Shown here in pieces: positions 1-8,793 of a stretch of DNA of 64,000 nt. The translations under genes and the position numbers were made by a program. Under the pieces are notes generated by a model. The model was given only the letters and a program-made list of their open reading frames with translations. It did no database searches and was not told the origin of the DNA. How positions within the stretch are numbered: the stretch's first letter is position 1; the number at the start of each line of letters is the position of its first letter. The DNA comes from Methanolacinia paynteri (lineage in GTDB: Archaea > Halobacteriota > Methanomicrobia > Methanomicrobiales > Methanomicrobiaceae), in NCBI RefSeq assembly GCF_000784355.1, contig NZ_KN360939.1:46886-110885 (forward strand), in the 5' to 3' direction.

Positions 1-427
1 CTCTGGGGTGGAAGATCTCGACGACCTCGTCGATCATCTTCGTGAGCTTTTTTTCGCCGCCGAAGACGATGTCGCTCTCCTGCATGTCGGTCGAAAAGCA
101 CATCGTTCCGAAGAGGTGTTCGGGGGGTGTCTTCTCATCGGCTCTTGCCTTGTTCCTCCTTGTTCCCCAGCTGTAGTAGCCGCATCCGATGGGGCCGTGA
201 GTGATCGTGATCATATCCTTTATCGGACCTACGACCACACCCTTGCAGCCTGCATAACAGCATCCCCTCTGGGATATTATGCCTGGGACCGTTCTCGTAT
301 TCGCCTCGATCTGCGGGCAGGAGGCGGCCTCACCGGTCTTTGCGACGATATGCTTCTTCCTGTTCTTTTTCACCTTGTCAGGGTAAGGAGTCATTATCTC
401 GTCTGTGTTCAGTTCAGTAAGTGTCAT
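1..427 (-). CDS. nifD: Nitrogenase MoFe protein alpha chain, N-terminal part
   Basis: This is the first 142 codons of the nitrogenase component 1 alpha subunit, which together with NifK carries the P-cluster and FeMo-cofactor. The P-cluster cysteines are recognisable as Cys56 in RGCCYAG and Cys82 in GPIGCGYYS, 26 residues apart as in characterised NifD. The gene continues past the left edge of the window, so its end and NifK are not visible. It follows nifI2 by about 20 bases on the same strand, giving the archaeal order nifH-nifI1-nifI2-nifD. The start is the ATG that opens the frame after the nifI2 stop. Identification is firm for NifD. A Mo, V or Fe-only type cannot be decided from this fragment. 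Confidence 0.95.
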   Translation of the reverse strand, partial: MTLTELNTDEIMTPYPDKVKKNRKKHIVAKTGEAASCPQIEANTRTVPGIISQRGCCYAGCKGVVVGPIKDMITITHGPIGCGYYSWGTRRNKARADEKTPPEHLFGTMCFSTDMQESDIVFGGEKKLTKMIDEVVEIFHPR

Positions 428-447
428 TTTTCTCGCTCCTGTCAGCC

Positions 448-867
448 TTACCAGATCGCAGCGTCGCCCGATTCTCCCGTGCGAACACGGATTGAGTCGG
501 TTACCGGGGTAACGAATATCTTTCCGTCGCCTGCACCGCGTTCTGTGCGATTGGCCTTCATTATTGCTTCAACTATTCTTGGGACATCCTCGTCATACGC
601 GAGGATCGTGAAGAGACGTCTGGGAAACATCCTCGTGTCGTCGAGGAATGTAACGATCTGCTCTTCGGATTCATGCTCTTCGATGACGTCGTCCGGCGCC
701 ATGCCCTTCAGAATGTCCTTGCATGGCGTGATGATATTCTCGTCATGGACGAGTTTTCCCCGGCCCATGACCCTCATCGCGGTAAAACCGGCGACACCTG
801 CTTCGATTAAGGCACGCTTCGTGGCGCCGGTCTTCTTCATTCGCACGATTGCCAAAATTTCCTTCAT
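448..867 (-). CDS. nifI2: Nitrogenase-regulating PII-like protein NifI2
   Basis: A 139-residue PII-family protein lying between nifH and nifD. In diazotrophic methanogens NifI1 and NifI2 form a complex that binds the NifDK protein and switches off nitrogenase when ammonium is present; 2-oxoglutarate relieves this. The start (MKEILAIVRMKKTGATKRAL) and the end of the domain (GDGKIFVTPVTDSIRVRTGE) are typical of the family. The middle, which corresponds to the T-loop, is longer than in NifI1, as expected for NifI2. It is separated from nifI1 by 15 bases, so the two are surely co-transcribed. Confidence 0.95.
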   Translation of the reverse strand: MKEILAIVRMKKTGATKRALIEAGVAGFTAMRVMGRGKLVHDENIITPCKDILKGMAPDDVIEEHESEEQIVTFLDDTRMFPRRLFTILAYDEDVPRIVEAIMKANRTERGAGDGKIFVTPVTDSIRVRTGESGDAAIW

Positions 868-882
868 TTCAGCACCTCCTGC

Positions 883-1218
883 TCAAAGACCCTTTGTTCC
901 TTTGGAGATCGTGTATGCCTCCTCTACCGGGCTTATGAATATCTTTCCGTCACCGAAGTTTCCGCTGGTGCCGGTTTTTGCGGTCTTTATTATTATATCC
1001 GTAATTTTGTCCTTGTCCTTGTCTTCGATGGCAACAAGGATTAAGGTCTTCGGGATTTCGTCGTAGAAGACGTCTCCCATCCTGATACCCTTTTGTTTTC
1101 CGCGGCCTACTACGTCGACGACTGTTGCGGCATGAAATCCGCCTGCCGAGAGGTTTTCGAGAACCTCATCCTTCTTTTCGGGCCTGACTATCGCTCTTAC
1201 GAACTGCATCTTTGTCAC
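883..1218 (-). CDS. nifI1: Nitrogenase-regulating PII-like protein NifI1
   Basis: A 111-residue PII-family protein, partner of NifI2 in post-translational ammonium switch-off of nitrogenase. The PII core is clear: an N-terminal beta strand (MQFVRAIVRPEKKDEVLENL), a short T-loop region with GRGKQKGIRMGDVF, and the C-terminal GDGKIFISPVEEAYTI. The gene sits about 20 bases after nifH. NifI1 is normally shorter than NifI2, which holds here. Housekeeping GlnK/GlnB regulators are excluded by position and by the pairing with NifI2. Confidence 0.95.
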   Translation of the reverse strand: MTKMQFVRAIVRPEKKDEVLENLSAGGFHAATVVDVVGRGKQKGIRMGDVFYDEIPKTLILVAIEDKDKDKITDIIIKTAKTGTSGNFGDGKIFISPVEEAYTISKGTKGL

Positions 1219-1239
1219 TCTCCTGATATTTGGTTCTGT

Positions 1240-2106
<867 letters not shown>

Positions 2107-2111
2107 TTAAA

Positions 2112-2139
2112 TATTTATAGCTTATGGAATATATATTCC
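2112..2139 (-). promoter_or_regulatory. nifH promoter with NrpR-type operator
   Basis: The perfect palindrome GGAATATATATTCC at 2126-2139 fits the GGAA-N6-TTCC operator bound by the nitrogen repressor NrpR in methanogens. Read on the minus strand it lies immediately upstream of a TATA box, TATAAATA at 2112-2119, placed to start transcription roughly 25 bases before the nifH leader. A repressor bound there would block TBP/TFB. A second copy of the TATA-like sequence lies on the other side at 2149-2156. Confidence 0.8.
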
Positions 2140-2434
2140 AACAAGCAATATTTATAGTTTTGTTTTTAGTAAACTGAATTTATTGAATTTAAGTACTTTG
2201 CTGATGATAAATAATTACAAATCCTATACCGGATTTATCAATAAAAACGATCGTTTTTTGCGGGATTCGATCTGCCCTGAAAAGGGCCTGATGGAAGATC
2301 GGGTCATGCATAACGATGGATGCCGGTTTTATGATTTTTCGGTGTTCCGGCACCTGCCGCAGGTGCCCGCATCATTTCAAAAAGATCAAATATTCTCCCT
2401 GCGACAGAATGATTATGGATGATCTAAAGGTGAA
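2140..2434. other. Intergenic region upstream of nifH
   Basis: Apart from the second TATA-like box at 2149-2156 this stretch is AT-rich and shows no convincing gene. A TTG-initiated open frame of 79 codons on the plus strand has no ribosome site, no domain character and no conserved-looking segment, so I do not call it. The inverted sequence CACCTGCCGCAGGTG at 2350-2364 is a 15-base near-perfect palindrome of unknown role. Confidence 0.4.
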
Positions 2435-3024
2435 TTGTTTATTTTTTTTGAGAAAAAACCTGCAATAAAGTACGGCATCATAATTTCGATTATATCCTGT
2501 GTGTTCGGACTTGTCCTGTACTTTATGGCCACAGGTATTGTGAGGTACGGAAATTACAATAATCTCGGGTGGGAGGTTGCAATACAGTTTTATTTCATGG
2601 CTTTTGTTTTTACCATGATTGCTGCATACCTTGCATCACGGGATTTTGAATTAATCAGTAAACGATCGAAGAAACAAAAGACCGGTTCAGGTCTGCTTGC
2701 AGCACTTGTTGCCGCCTTTATTCCCGGAATCTTTTATTATATCCTTGATCTAACCATACTTCACAATTCTTTCATATTGTATTTTTTCGGGTTCCAGTTC
2801 TTTTTCGTTCCCGTTCCCGCGGAATAATCGGAGGATTAATCGGGTATTTTGTCGATGGTAACCGTTGGATTGGCGGGAAAGATGGTATCAGTCGTTTTAT
2901 CCTGTTTTCATCTGCGATTATCCTGGTGGAGATGATTCTTTTTCTGGTTATCCTGCACCTGGTAACCGGTATGGGACTGGTTCCTCATGACGGCGGTTAC
3001 CTGCCTTATGATCTTTCATATTAA
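2435..3024 (+). pseudogene. Multi-pass membrane protein interrupted by a frameshift
   Basis: The first part, beginning at a TTG preceded by AAAGGTGA, encodes 130 residues with three or four hydrophobic segments and stops at 2825-2827. Shifting by one base at about 2818 opens a second frame that continues without a break to 3024. It contains a glycine-zipper helix (GIIGGLIGYFV) and one more membrane helix. The junction lies on the tandem hexamer GTTCCCGTTCCC, a natural site for slippage. Taken together the two halves make one protein of about 196 residues with about five membrane helices. I do not recognise the family with confidence. It is either a recent mutation or a sequencing error. Confidence 0.6.
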
Positions 3025-3102
3025 TATTTTTGAAACGGCTGTCAACCTGAAGGTCCCGGTAAACCAAAATCCATAAAATCCCTCCGGTAAATATGATTGG
3101 CT

Positions 3103-3903
3103 ATGAAGGAAGCGGATCATTCTTCTGATGAATACAAAGGCACCGGATATGAAGTCTTCATCCTGCTGCTGTCTGCTCTTTCCGTATTCAATATAATATT
3201 CTATCTCCTCCCCGATTTGGTTCCTGCGGCGACAGAGATCGTTGGCATAATCGATCTCTTCATCAGTTTAGTGTTCATGGCTGATTTTCTCTTCCGTTTT
3301 TTTACATATGATTCCAAGTACCATTATTTCTTTAAAAACTGGGGATGGGCCGATCTCCTCTCTGCAGTTCCTTTTCCAATAGCCAAGATCTTCCGTCTTT
3401 TCAGGATAATACGGATTGTCTATGTGATGAGAAAGAACGGCGTCGATAAGATCCGGAAAGAGGTATCAAAGAACAGGGCCGAGGTTGCCTTATTCTTCAT
3501 CCTGATATTCATCATAATAATTATCGAACTATCGTCGGTCCTTGTGGTCCAGTTCGAAAGTGTGTCCCCGAAAGCAAATATTCTTACCGGGGGAGATGCC
3601 ATCTGGTGGGCGTGCGTAACAGTTACAACTGTCGGGTACGGAGATTTTTATCCGGTTACGGTCAAAGGAAGAATTGTGGGTATTGTGCTTATGATCTCGG
3701 GAGTCAGCGTATTCGGAACACTGGCAGGTTTTCTGTCGACCAAACTTGTATCCCGGAAAGAGGATACCGGGCCTGATCCGGAGATTACCGCAAAGATTGG
3801 GGAGATTCATTCGCTCTTAAAGGAATGCAGGGGTTTTCAGGACGATCTCTCGTCCAGGATTGGAGAACTTGAAAATAATATCCCTGGTAAAGAAAAGAAA
3901 TAA
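3103..3903 (+). CDS. Voltage-gated-type potassium channel
   Basis: A 266-residue six-helix ion channel of the VIC family. Helices S1-S3 lie near residues 18-40, 45-70 and 81-96. An S4-like segment with regularly spaced arginines (LFRIIRIVYVMRK) follows. The pore has the selectivity filter TTVGYGD at about 175-181 and a last helix after it. The C-terminus after residue 220 is charged and probably forms a coiled coil for tetramer assembly; no RCK domain is present. ATG was preferred over a TTG two codons upstream. The gene converges on the response-regulator gene that follows. Confidence 0.88.
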   Translation: MKEADHSSDEYKGTGYEVFILLLSALSVFNIIFYLLPDLVPAATEIVGIIDLFISLVFMADFLFRFFTYDSKYHYFFKNWGWADLLSAVPFPIAKIFRLFRIIRIVYVMRKNGVDKIRKEVSKNRAEVALFFILIFIIIIIELSSVLVVQFESVSPKANILTGGDAIWWACVTVTTVGYGDFYPVTVKGRIVGIVLMISGVSVFGTLAGFLSTKLVSRKEDTGPDPEITAKIGEIHSLLKECRGFQDDLSSRIGELENNIPGKEKK

Positions 3904-3905
3904 AA

Positions 3906-4703
3906 TCACATCTCTCCTTTGGCTTTGAGATGGAGCCTGAAGACCGTGCCGATCTGGTTTTGAAAGAGGTCATAGATGACAAATGATTTGGTCACAGCAG
4001 GCCTGAACGCTCCGTTTGACATTTTTATAGCTATCTTTGATTTTTCCCCGAAGAAGTTGCATTCCCTGACAATGCTGTTGAACGTATCCCTGTAGGGTTC
4101 CCTTGTTGCCGCATTATAAAAGAGCAGATACTTGTTGATAGATTCTCTTGCAGCCCCGGAAATATTGGTGTTTATCATGTGTTCTGCATATGGGTTCAAA
4201 AATATAATTCCCCCTTTTTCATCGAGGATGAAGTAGGCGTCCATCTCTGAGAGAGATTTGTATAGAATGACCGCAGGGAGATCATACTGGTTCTTCTTCT
4301 CTTTTTTCTTCATCTCACCCTTTGCAAGAGCGATCTCGATATTCGAGTAGATGTCGTTTGCAGTAAAAGGTTTTGTAATAAAGCTGCTCGGCCCTGCCGT
4401 GGCCGCTATCCTGAACAGTTCTTCGTTTTTTTCTCCGGAAATAAATATCACCGGGATTCCGAAGAGTGATGTTATGTACCTGGTGGCAGTAATCCCGTCT
4501 ATCCTTCCCTCCAGCCGGATATCCATAAGTATGATGTCGGGCAGGTGTTTAATCGCCTTATCGAGTGCTTCCTCGCCTGTGGTGACTTTATCGATGATTG
4601 TATAATTTCTTTTGCCGAGAACGTCCTCTATAAGCGAGGCGACGAGATCGTCATCTTCGACAATTAAGATTTTTTTTGCATTGCCTTTTATCGTATCTGC
4701 CAT
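3906..4703 (-). CDS. Response regulator receiver with PAS-like output domain
   Basis: 265 residues. The N-terminal receiver (about 10-130) has the acidic pair in VEDDD, the phospho-acceptor Asp in IILMDIRLEG, the Thr/Ser position in VIFISGE and the Lys in FITKPF. After a basic linker comes a PAS-like domain (about 145-262, IDEKGGIIFLNPYAEHMI type). No DNA-binding or histidine-kinase domain is seen. Such receiver-PAS proteins are common in Methanomicrobiales and probably act as adaptor proteins in phosphorelays. No partner kinase lies next to it. Confidence 0.85.
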   Translation of the reverse strand: MADTIKGNAKKILIVEDDDLVASLIEDVLGKRNYTIIDKVTTGEEALDKAIKHLPDIILMDIRLEGRIDGITATRYITSLFGIPVIFISGEKNEELFRIAATAGPSSFITKPFTANDIYSNIEIALAKGEMKKKEKKNQYDLPAVILYKSLSEMDAYFILDEKGGIIFLNPYAEHMINTNISGAARESINKYLLFYNAATREPYRDTFNSIVRECNFFGEKSKIAIKMSNGAFRPAVTKSFVIYDLFQNQIGTVFRLHLKAKGEM

Positions 4704-4938
4704 ATGATTAACTCCGTTAATCTGGTGCCGGTTCAGGATATTTCTGGAAAAAATAGCTGAAATGCAATATTTCCTCTACAGGAGCCGGGTTTATCTGTAA
4801 TTATTATATCTGCTATTAAGATGAAAATAATTCTCATCTATTTTCATGTATCGGATTCTTCCTAACCGGGTGCAATAGGCCTGATCGGGTTGATAATTGA
4901 AAAACGATATATATTTTTCTGCCCGATATACCGGAATA

Positions 4939-6027
4939 ATGAAAAAACGGATGATTGCGGCATTGATTATCCTTATAGCATTCTTCCTTGTAGTTTTATT
5001 TTACATCCAGGCAGATTCGGACTATATTTCTGCTCATAATAAATCCAAATTAGTTTCGGGAACAGAATCAGCACCTTCCGGCCAGAATATTTCAACTGAA
5101 TCTGCCGGCCAGGCTGAGAGTCCTGATAATTATACCGGCTCCTATTCGTCGGAAGGTCCGGACGAACTTTTCAGCGAGATTGCATCCGTGGCTCACGGCT
5201 ACGGTGAATATGTACTCTACGATGAAGACGGAATGCAGATCCTCTCCGAAGGAGACGAAAGAAGTGATATATCATTATCTGTCGGAAGGACGAAGACCAT
5301 GAACCGTATGTATCTCAAAGACCTTTATTCGGGCCATGAATATGAGATATCGCCTCCTGCCGGATTCAAATTTCTGCTTGTGAGTGTAACTGCCGCCCCG
5401 GTCGCTGCCCATCTTGAAAGACATACTACTCCTGCAACCAGAGATTTCATCGTAGTGGACCCGTCGGAAAATATCACTCCGAATCTGAATTTTGCTGAGG
5501 GTCTCGGTGCGGTAATAGAAAATGATGTGTCTCATGATACTATGATCAACGGCCGCTTCGTAATCCGGGGTGTGGGTGAGATATATGTGGGGAAGGAGGT
5601 ATTTTCGTCCCTTAACGCTGTAGAAGGGTCCGGTGCCCTTACAGGATGGATAATCTATGATGTGGCTGAAAATTATTCAGTTTCTCCGGATACATATCTC
5701 GAACTTGAACTTGGCGGTGAGAAGGTCTACTGGAGACTGCACGATATTCAGGTTGATTTTCAGGTAATGAAGAACTATGATACGGGCAGGATTACGGTAT
5801 CATACAATGGGGGTCCGGAGAGCTATTTCATTCGTGCGATAGAAGCCAAACTGGTAAAAGCGGACGGTTCTGTTGAAGATAAATCCGTAGAATCGGCTGA
5901 AGATGAGGAATATCTTCCAAAAACAGAATTCTTCCTTTCCGGGTCTCCCGGGGAACAGGACCAGTTGTCAGTGAAGGTGGTTAGTTCTTACGGGGAGGAA
6001 TATACAAAGTACCTAAACAAGATCTGA
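4939..6027 (+). CDS. Membrane-anchored extracellular protein with DUF4352-like domains
   Basis: About 362 residues. The start MKKRMIAALIILIAFF gives one N-terminal membrane anchor. It is followed by a low-complexity Ser/Gly/Glu linker, then an extracellular part with two immunoglobulin-like segments. The patterns GFKFLLVSVTAAP and LTGWIIYDVAEN followed by LELELGG resemble DUF4352. An upstream in-frame TTG would add 14 residues, but it overlaps a TATA-like element (GATATATATTTTT), so I prefer this ATG. Function is unknown; surface attachment or substrate binding are possible. It stands alone. Confidence 0.7.
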   Translation: MKKRMIAALIILIAFFLVVLFYIQADSDYISAHNKSKLVSGTESAPSGQNISTESAGQAESPDNYTGSYSSEGPDELFSEIASVAHGYGEYVLYDEDGMQILSEGDERSDISLSVGRTKTMNRMYLKDLYSGHEYEISPPAGFKFLLVSVTAAPVAAHLERHTTPATRDFIVVDPSENITPNLNFAEGLGAVIENDVSHDTMINGRFVIRGVGEIYVGKEVFSSLNAVEGSGALTGWIIYDVAENYSVSPDTYLELELGGEKVYWRLHDIQVDFQVMKNYDTGRITVSYNGGPESYFIRAIEAKLVKADGSVEDKSVESAEDEEYLPKTEFFLSGSPGEQDQLSVKVVSSYGEEYTKYLNKI

Positions 6028-6102
6028 TTTTACATGAAAATCACGTTGTGATTTACATGAAACAGTCCATGAAAACTTTGTTTCATAAACGTTTTTTCGG
6101 AT

Positions 6103-6417
6103 TCAAATCTTAAGATACGTGATATTGTCGAAGATCATGAAAACCTGCCCTCTTCCTCCCCGTGCGATTCCTGCGTACATCTTCTCACCGCCACTCTCCG
6201 GGGTGAATATGTAGTGATCTTCGATATTTACCCATGTTCCACCAGACAGCCCGTTTCCGTTCATATCGGACATGTAATATGTTCCGTCGGATTTGATCGT
6301 CATAATCTCCTGCAGGGGCAGACTTTTGTTCTCCCATGTGCCAACGGCCTCATCCGTAAATGCAACACAGCCGCAGGAGATGACCATGATCAGTCCGGCA
6401 GCGACCAGCCATTTCAT
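6103..6417 (-). CDS. Small lipoprotein of unknown function
   Basis: 104 residues with a typical lipoprotein signal: MKWLVAAGLIMVISCGC, with Cys at the lipobox. The rest is a small beta-rich domain with the pattern GTWENKS, IKSDGTYYMSDMNGNGLSGG and YIFTPESGG. This resembles single-repeat lipocalin-like DUF families that begin with a Gly-Thr-Trp strand. The gene converges on the preceding gene and is monocistronic. No specific role can be assigned. Confidence 0.65.
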   Translation of the reverse strand: MKWLVAAGLIMVISCGCVAFTDEAVGTWENKSLPLQEIMTIKSDGTYYMSDMNGNGLSGGTWVNIEDHYIFTPESGGEKMYAGIARGGRGQVFMIFDNITYLKI

Positions 6418-6574
6418 GATGATTCCTTCTCTTTTTCGACAGTATAAATATTAATTGATCATCGCGGTTCAGCATCAGCATAAAATTATTTCGGGGGAAA
6501 AGATTGATCCGGGCCGTTGAGTTTTATTTCAGGTTCCTTTTTGATAATTGCAGTTCAATAAATCTCTGAACGAT

Positions 6575-7088
6575 ATGGCTGACGGAAAAATGAGGAGAGA
6601 TTTTTCTGGGCTTTGAATGCCTTCAGTGCGGCGAATGCTGCAGCTACCTCGGAACGGTTCTTACCATTGAGGAGGAGATCGGCGAGACCGAATTCGTCAT
6701 ATGCAACCAGTATACGGGCGAGAGAAAGAGGGTCAGCATAGATCAGGATAAGCTGCACCTCTACCCTGACAGAAGCATATTCGAAGAGCTTCCCGAGGCC
6801 TGCCCCTTTCTCAGGCCCGATCCTGCCAACAACCGAGTCTGCTGCATCATCCACGAAACAAGGACGGATATGTGCAGGAGTTATGGCTGCTGGCGCATCC
6901 TTATTTTTGAAGCCGGCGGAAAGCCCGTCGGGAGGATAACAGGGCCGCGGATTCTAAGGACAAATGACGATACGCTCAAAGAGATCTGGGCGAAAAGGAT
7001 CGCACTGCTTGACCCCTCCGACCAGAAATTATGGGACTCCGAAATGGAACGGATACTTCTTGAAGAGGGTTATTCAACCCGTAAATAA
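6575..7088 (+). pseudogene. YkgJ-type zinc/iron-chelating Cys-cluster protein, frameshifted
   Basis: The frame running to 7088 contains FECLQCGECCSYLG followed by CPFLRP, CCIIHETRTDMCRSYGCW. This is the complete cysteine pattern of the YkgJ family (CxxCxxCC). That frame has no start codon: a TGA closes it at 6591-6593, just before the motif. A start with MADGKMRRDF lies in the neighbouring frame at 6575. Removing one T from the run of five at 6601-6605 joins the two into MADGKMRRDFLGFECLQC without a gap. A single-base insertion or a sequencing error therefore explains it. The protein would be about 170 residues and cytoplasmic. Confidence 0.75.
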
Positions 7089-7109
7089 AGAAAAATTCAA
7101 TTTTTAAAT

Positions 7110-7637
7110 TCAGATGTTGTGCCTTCCCATATAATAGACGCCTATGCAGATCAGGCAGATCGAGATTGCCATCGCAAGGGCGTCGAGTGACGACGCCATA
7201 TCCAGGTCGAGGACTCTCTGGAAGAAAGTTACGATAAGCACCATTATAATGACTTTCAGGATCTTGTTTTTAAGATCATCAAGGTTCCTTACTTCAAGAA
7301 TATTTGTGAAACTTCCGCAGCTCCTTGCAATGTCAATTTGGGAGATAAAAAGCTCATATATTCCAAAACTGAATATCAGGAGGACGAGGCCGATCAGGTA
7401 GAAGTCGATTGCGCCTATAAGTCCGATGAGTATCGTTTCATGTGATAAGTGGGATTCAACTTCAAAAAATGCCTCACTAAGAACGCTGAAAATTTCAAAC
7501 GATCCTACGACAAAGAGGATAATCGCACTTATTGCACCGAATATTACCCCGAGGAGCACAATGAACCTCAGGCTCCAGAGAACCCTTTCAAATGAATTTT
7601 CTAATTTCTTTCCGAGACCGGGGCTGTTGTCGCTCAT
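7110..7637 (-). CDS. YqhA family (UPF0114) inner-membrane protein
   Basis: 175 residues with four predicted membrane helices (about 20-45, 67-95, 125-140, 150-170). The family signature appears as FERVLWSLRFIVLLGVIF and EVRNLDDLKNKILKVIIM. YqhA proteins are widely spread in bacteria and archaea, and their function is not established. The gene is alone and faces away from thiM. The start MSDNSPGLGKKLE is the only reasonable ATG. Confidence 0.8.
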   Translation of the reverse strand: MSDNSPGLGKKLENSFERVLWSLRFIVLLGVIFGAISAIILFVVGSFEIFSVLSEAFFEVESHLSHETILIGLIGAIDFYLIGLVLLIFSFGIYELFISQIDIARSCGSFTNILEVRNLDDLKNKILKVIIMVLIVTFFQRVLDLDMASSLDALAMAISICLICIGVYYMGRHNI

Positions 7638-7944
7638 TATTTATGCGGCTCCTTTACTTCTAATATCTTTCACCTTGAGGGATATAATACATTGAGGGAT
7701 TTTCGAAAGATTTTAAATCTGAATTTATATGTTTCAGGGCTTCCTCATAATATTATATGTATACCCTAACTCGTCAGAATATTTTAAAGATCGGATTTCC
7801 CGTAATTTTACCGGGTCTCCGTAATTATTGAAATTTGGTTGGTGTTTCACATTTTGTGTATTATAAACTTAGAAATTCTGCTGTCGTTTTTGATGTATAG
7901 TGAAACCGTATATGAGGCAGTCCTTACATATATGATATGAATTG
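7638..7944. other. Intergenic region upstream of thiM
   Basis: AT-rich with several TATA-like boxes on the plus strand, for example ACATATATG near 7926. No gene or micro-ORF with a ribosome site is seen. The conserved elements of a TPP riboswitch are not recognisable here. Confidence 0.4.
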
Positions 7945-7973
7945 CCTGTCCGGGTTAAAGATCAGGGGACAGG
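7945..7973 (+). promoter_or_regulatory. Leader hairpin next to the thiM Shine-Dalgarno
   Basis: CCTGTCC at 7945-7951 is a perfect inverted copy of GGACAGG at 7967-7973, with a 15-base loop. The 3' arm overlaps the first bases of the ribosome site AGGAG (7971-7975) that serves the thiM ATG. Folding of the RNA could hide the site and reduce translation. Whether this is regulatory is inference. Confidence 0.45.
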
Positions 7974-7983
7974 AGTCAGGCAT

Positions 7984-8793
7984 ATGAACGGGAAGGATAT
8001 AGCTGGGATCTTTGCAAGAGTGAGGGCGAACCGGCCTCTTGTGCATCATATTACGAATATCGTGACAATCAACGACTGCGCAAATATCACCATATCTGCC
8101 GGTGCTGCACCGGTGATGACCTGTGATAAGGCCGAAGCCGCCGAGATGGTCTCTGCTGCGAATGCTCTCGTCCTGAATATCGGTACACTGACCTCTTTTC
8201 AGGTGGAATCGATGCTTGAGGCAGGGAAAAGGGCCAATGAACTCGGAACTCCTGTAATCCTCGATCCGGTTGGTGCAGGAGCCACAAAACTAAGGACACA
8301 GACAGTTATGGAGCTCCTTGACAGGATCGATATCGCGATAATAAAAGGCAATGCCGGGGAGATCGGCACGATAGCAGGAATAGAGGGTGGTATCCGAGGT
8401 GTCGACTCATGCGGTGTTCTGAGTGATCCCGAAGAAACCGTACGTACATGTGCCGAGAGCCTGAATACAACAGTTGCAATGAGCGGCCCTGTCGATATAA
8501 CCTCCGACGGGAAAAAAGTGATGCTTGTAGAAAACGGTGTTTCCATGATGGGCAATCTCTCGGGAACCGGGTGCATGGGGGCCTCCCTCGCTGGGGCGTT
8601 TGCTGCCGTGGAAAAAGACTATGTCATCTCTTCGGCGGCAGCATTCGCCACCTTCGGAAGAGCCGGCGAGCTTGCAGCCGGGAAATCAAAAGGCCCATAT
8701 TCATTCCGGACTGCCCTTATTGATGAGCTTTTCAGTCTGACTGAAGCTGATCTCGCGGAGCATGCAAAGGTGAGGACAAAGGATGCCGTATGA
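7984..8793 (+). CDS. thiM: Hydroxyethylthiazole kinase
   Basis: ThiM phosphorylates 4-methyl-5-(2-hydroxyethyl)thiazole, a salvage entry into thiamine phosphate synthesis. The protein, about 269 residues, has the family's N-terminus (RPLVHHITNIVTINDCANI, GAAPVM), the region VILDPVGAGATKLRT, and the ATP/anion-binding GNLSGTGCMGASLAGAF. The frame is open 14 codons further upstream, but the ATG chosen has a good ribosome site (AGGAG, 8 bases away). It overlaps thiE by 11 bases, so the two are translationally coupled. Confidence 0.95.
   Translation: MNGKDIAGIFARVRANRPLVHHITNIVTINDCANITISAGAAPVMTCDKAEAAEMVSAANALVLNIGTLTSFQVESMLEAGKRANELGTPVILDPVGAGATKLRTQTVMELLDRIDIAIIKGNAGEIGTIAGIEGGIRGVDSCGVLSDPEETVRTCAESLNTTVAMSGPVDITSDGKKVMLVENGVSMMGNLSGTGCMGASLAGAFAAVEKDYVISSAAAFATFGRAGELAAGKSKGPYSFRTALIDELFSLTEADLAEHAKVRTKDAV

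Noticed and set aside
8..1066. 352-codon plus-strand frame across nifD, nifI2 and nifI1
   Set aside because: It runs antisense to well-identified nif genes and is a shadow of their codon pattern.
2183..2422. 79-codon plus-strand frame upstream of nifH
   Set aside because: It begins with TTG, has no ribosome site and no domain character, and lies over the nif promoter region.
7638..7983. TPP riboswitch upstream of thiM
   Set aside because: The conserved TPP-aptamer elements are not recognisable; only a simple hairpin is present.
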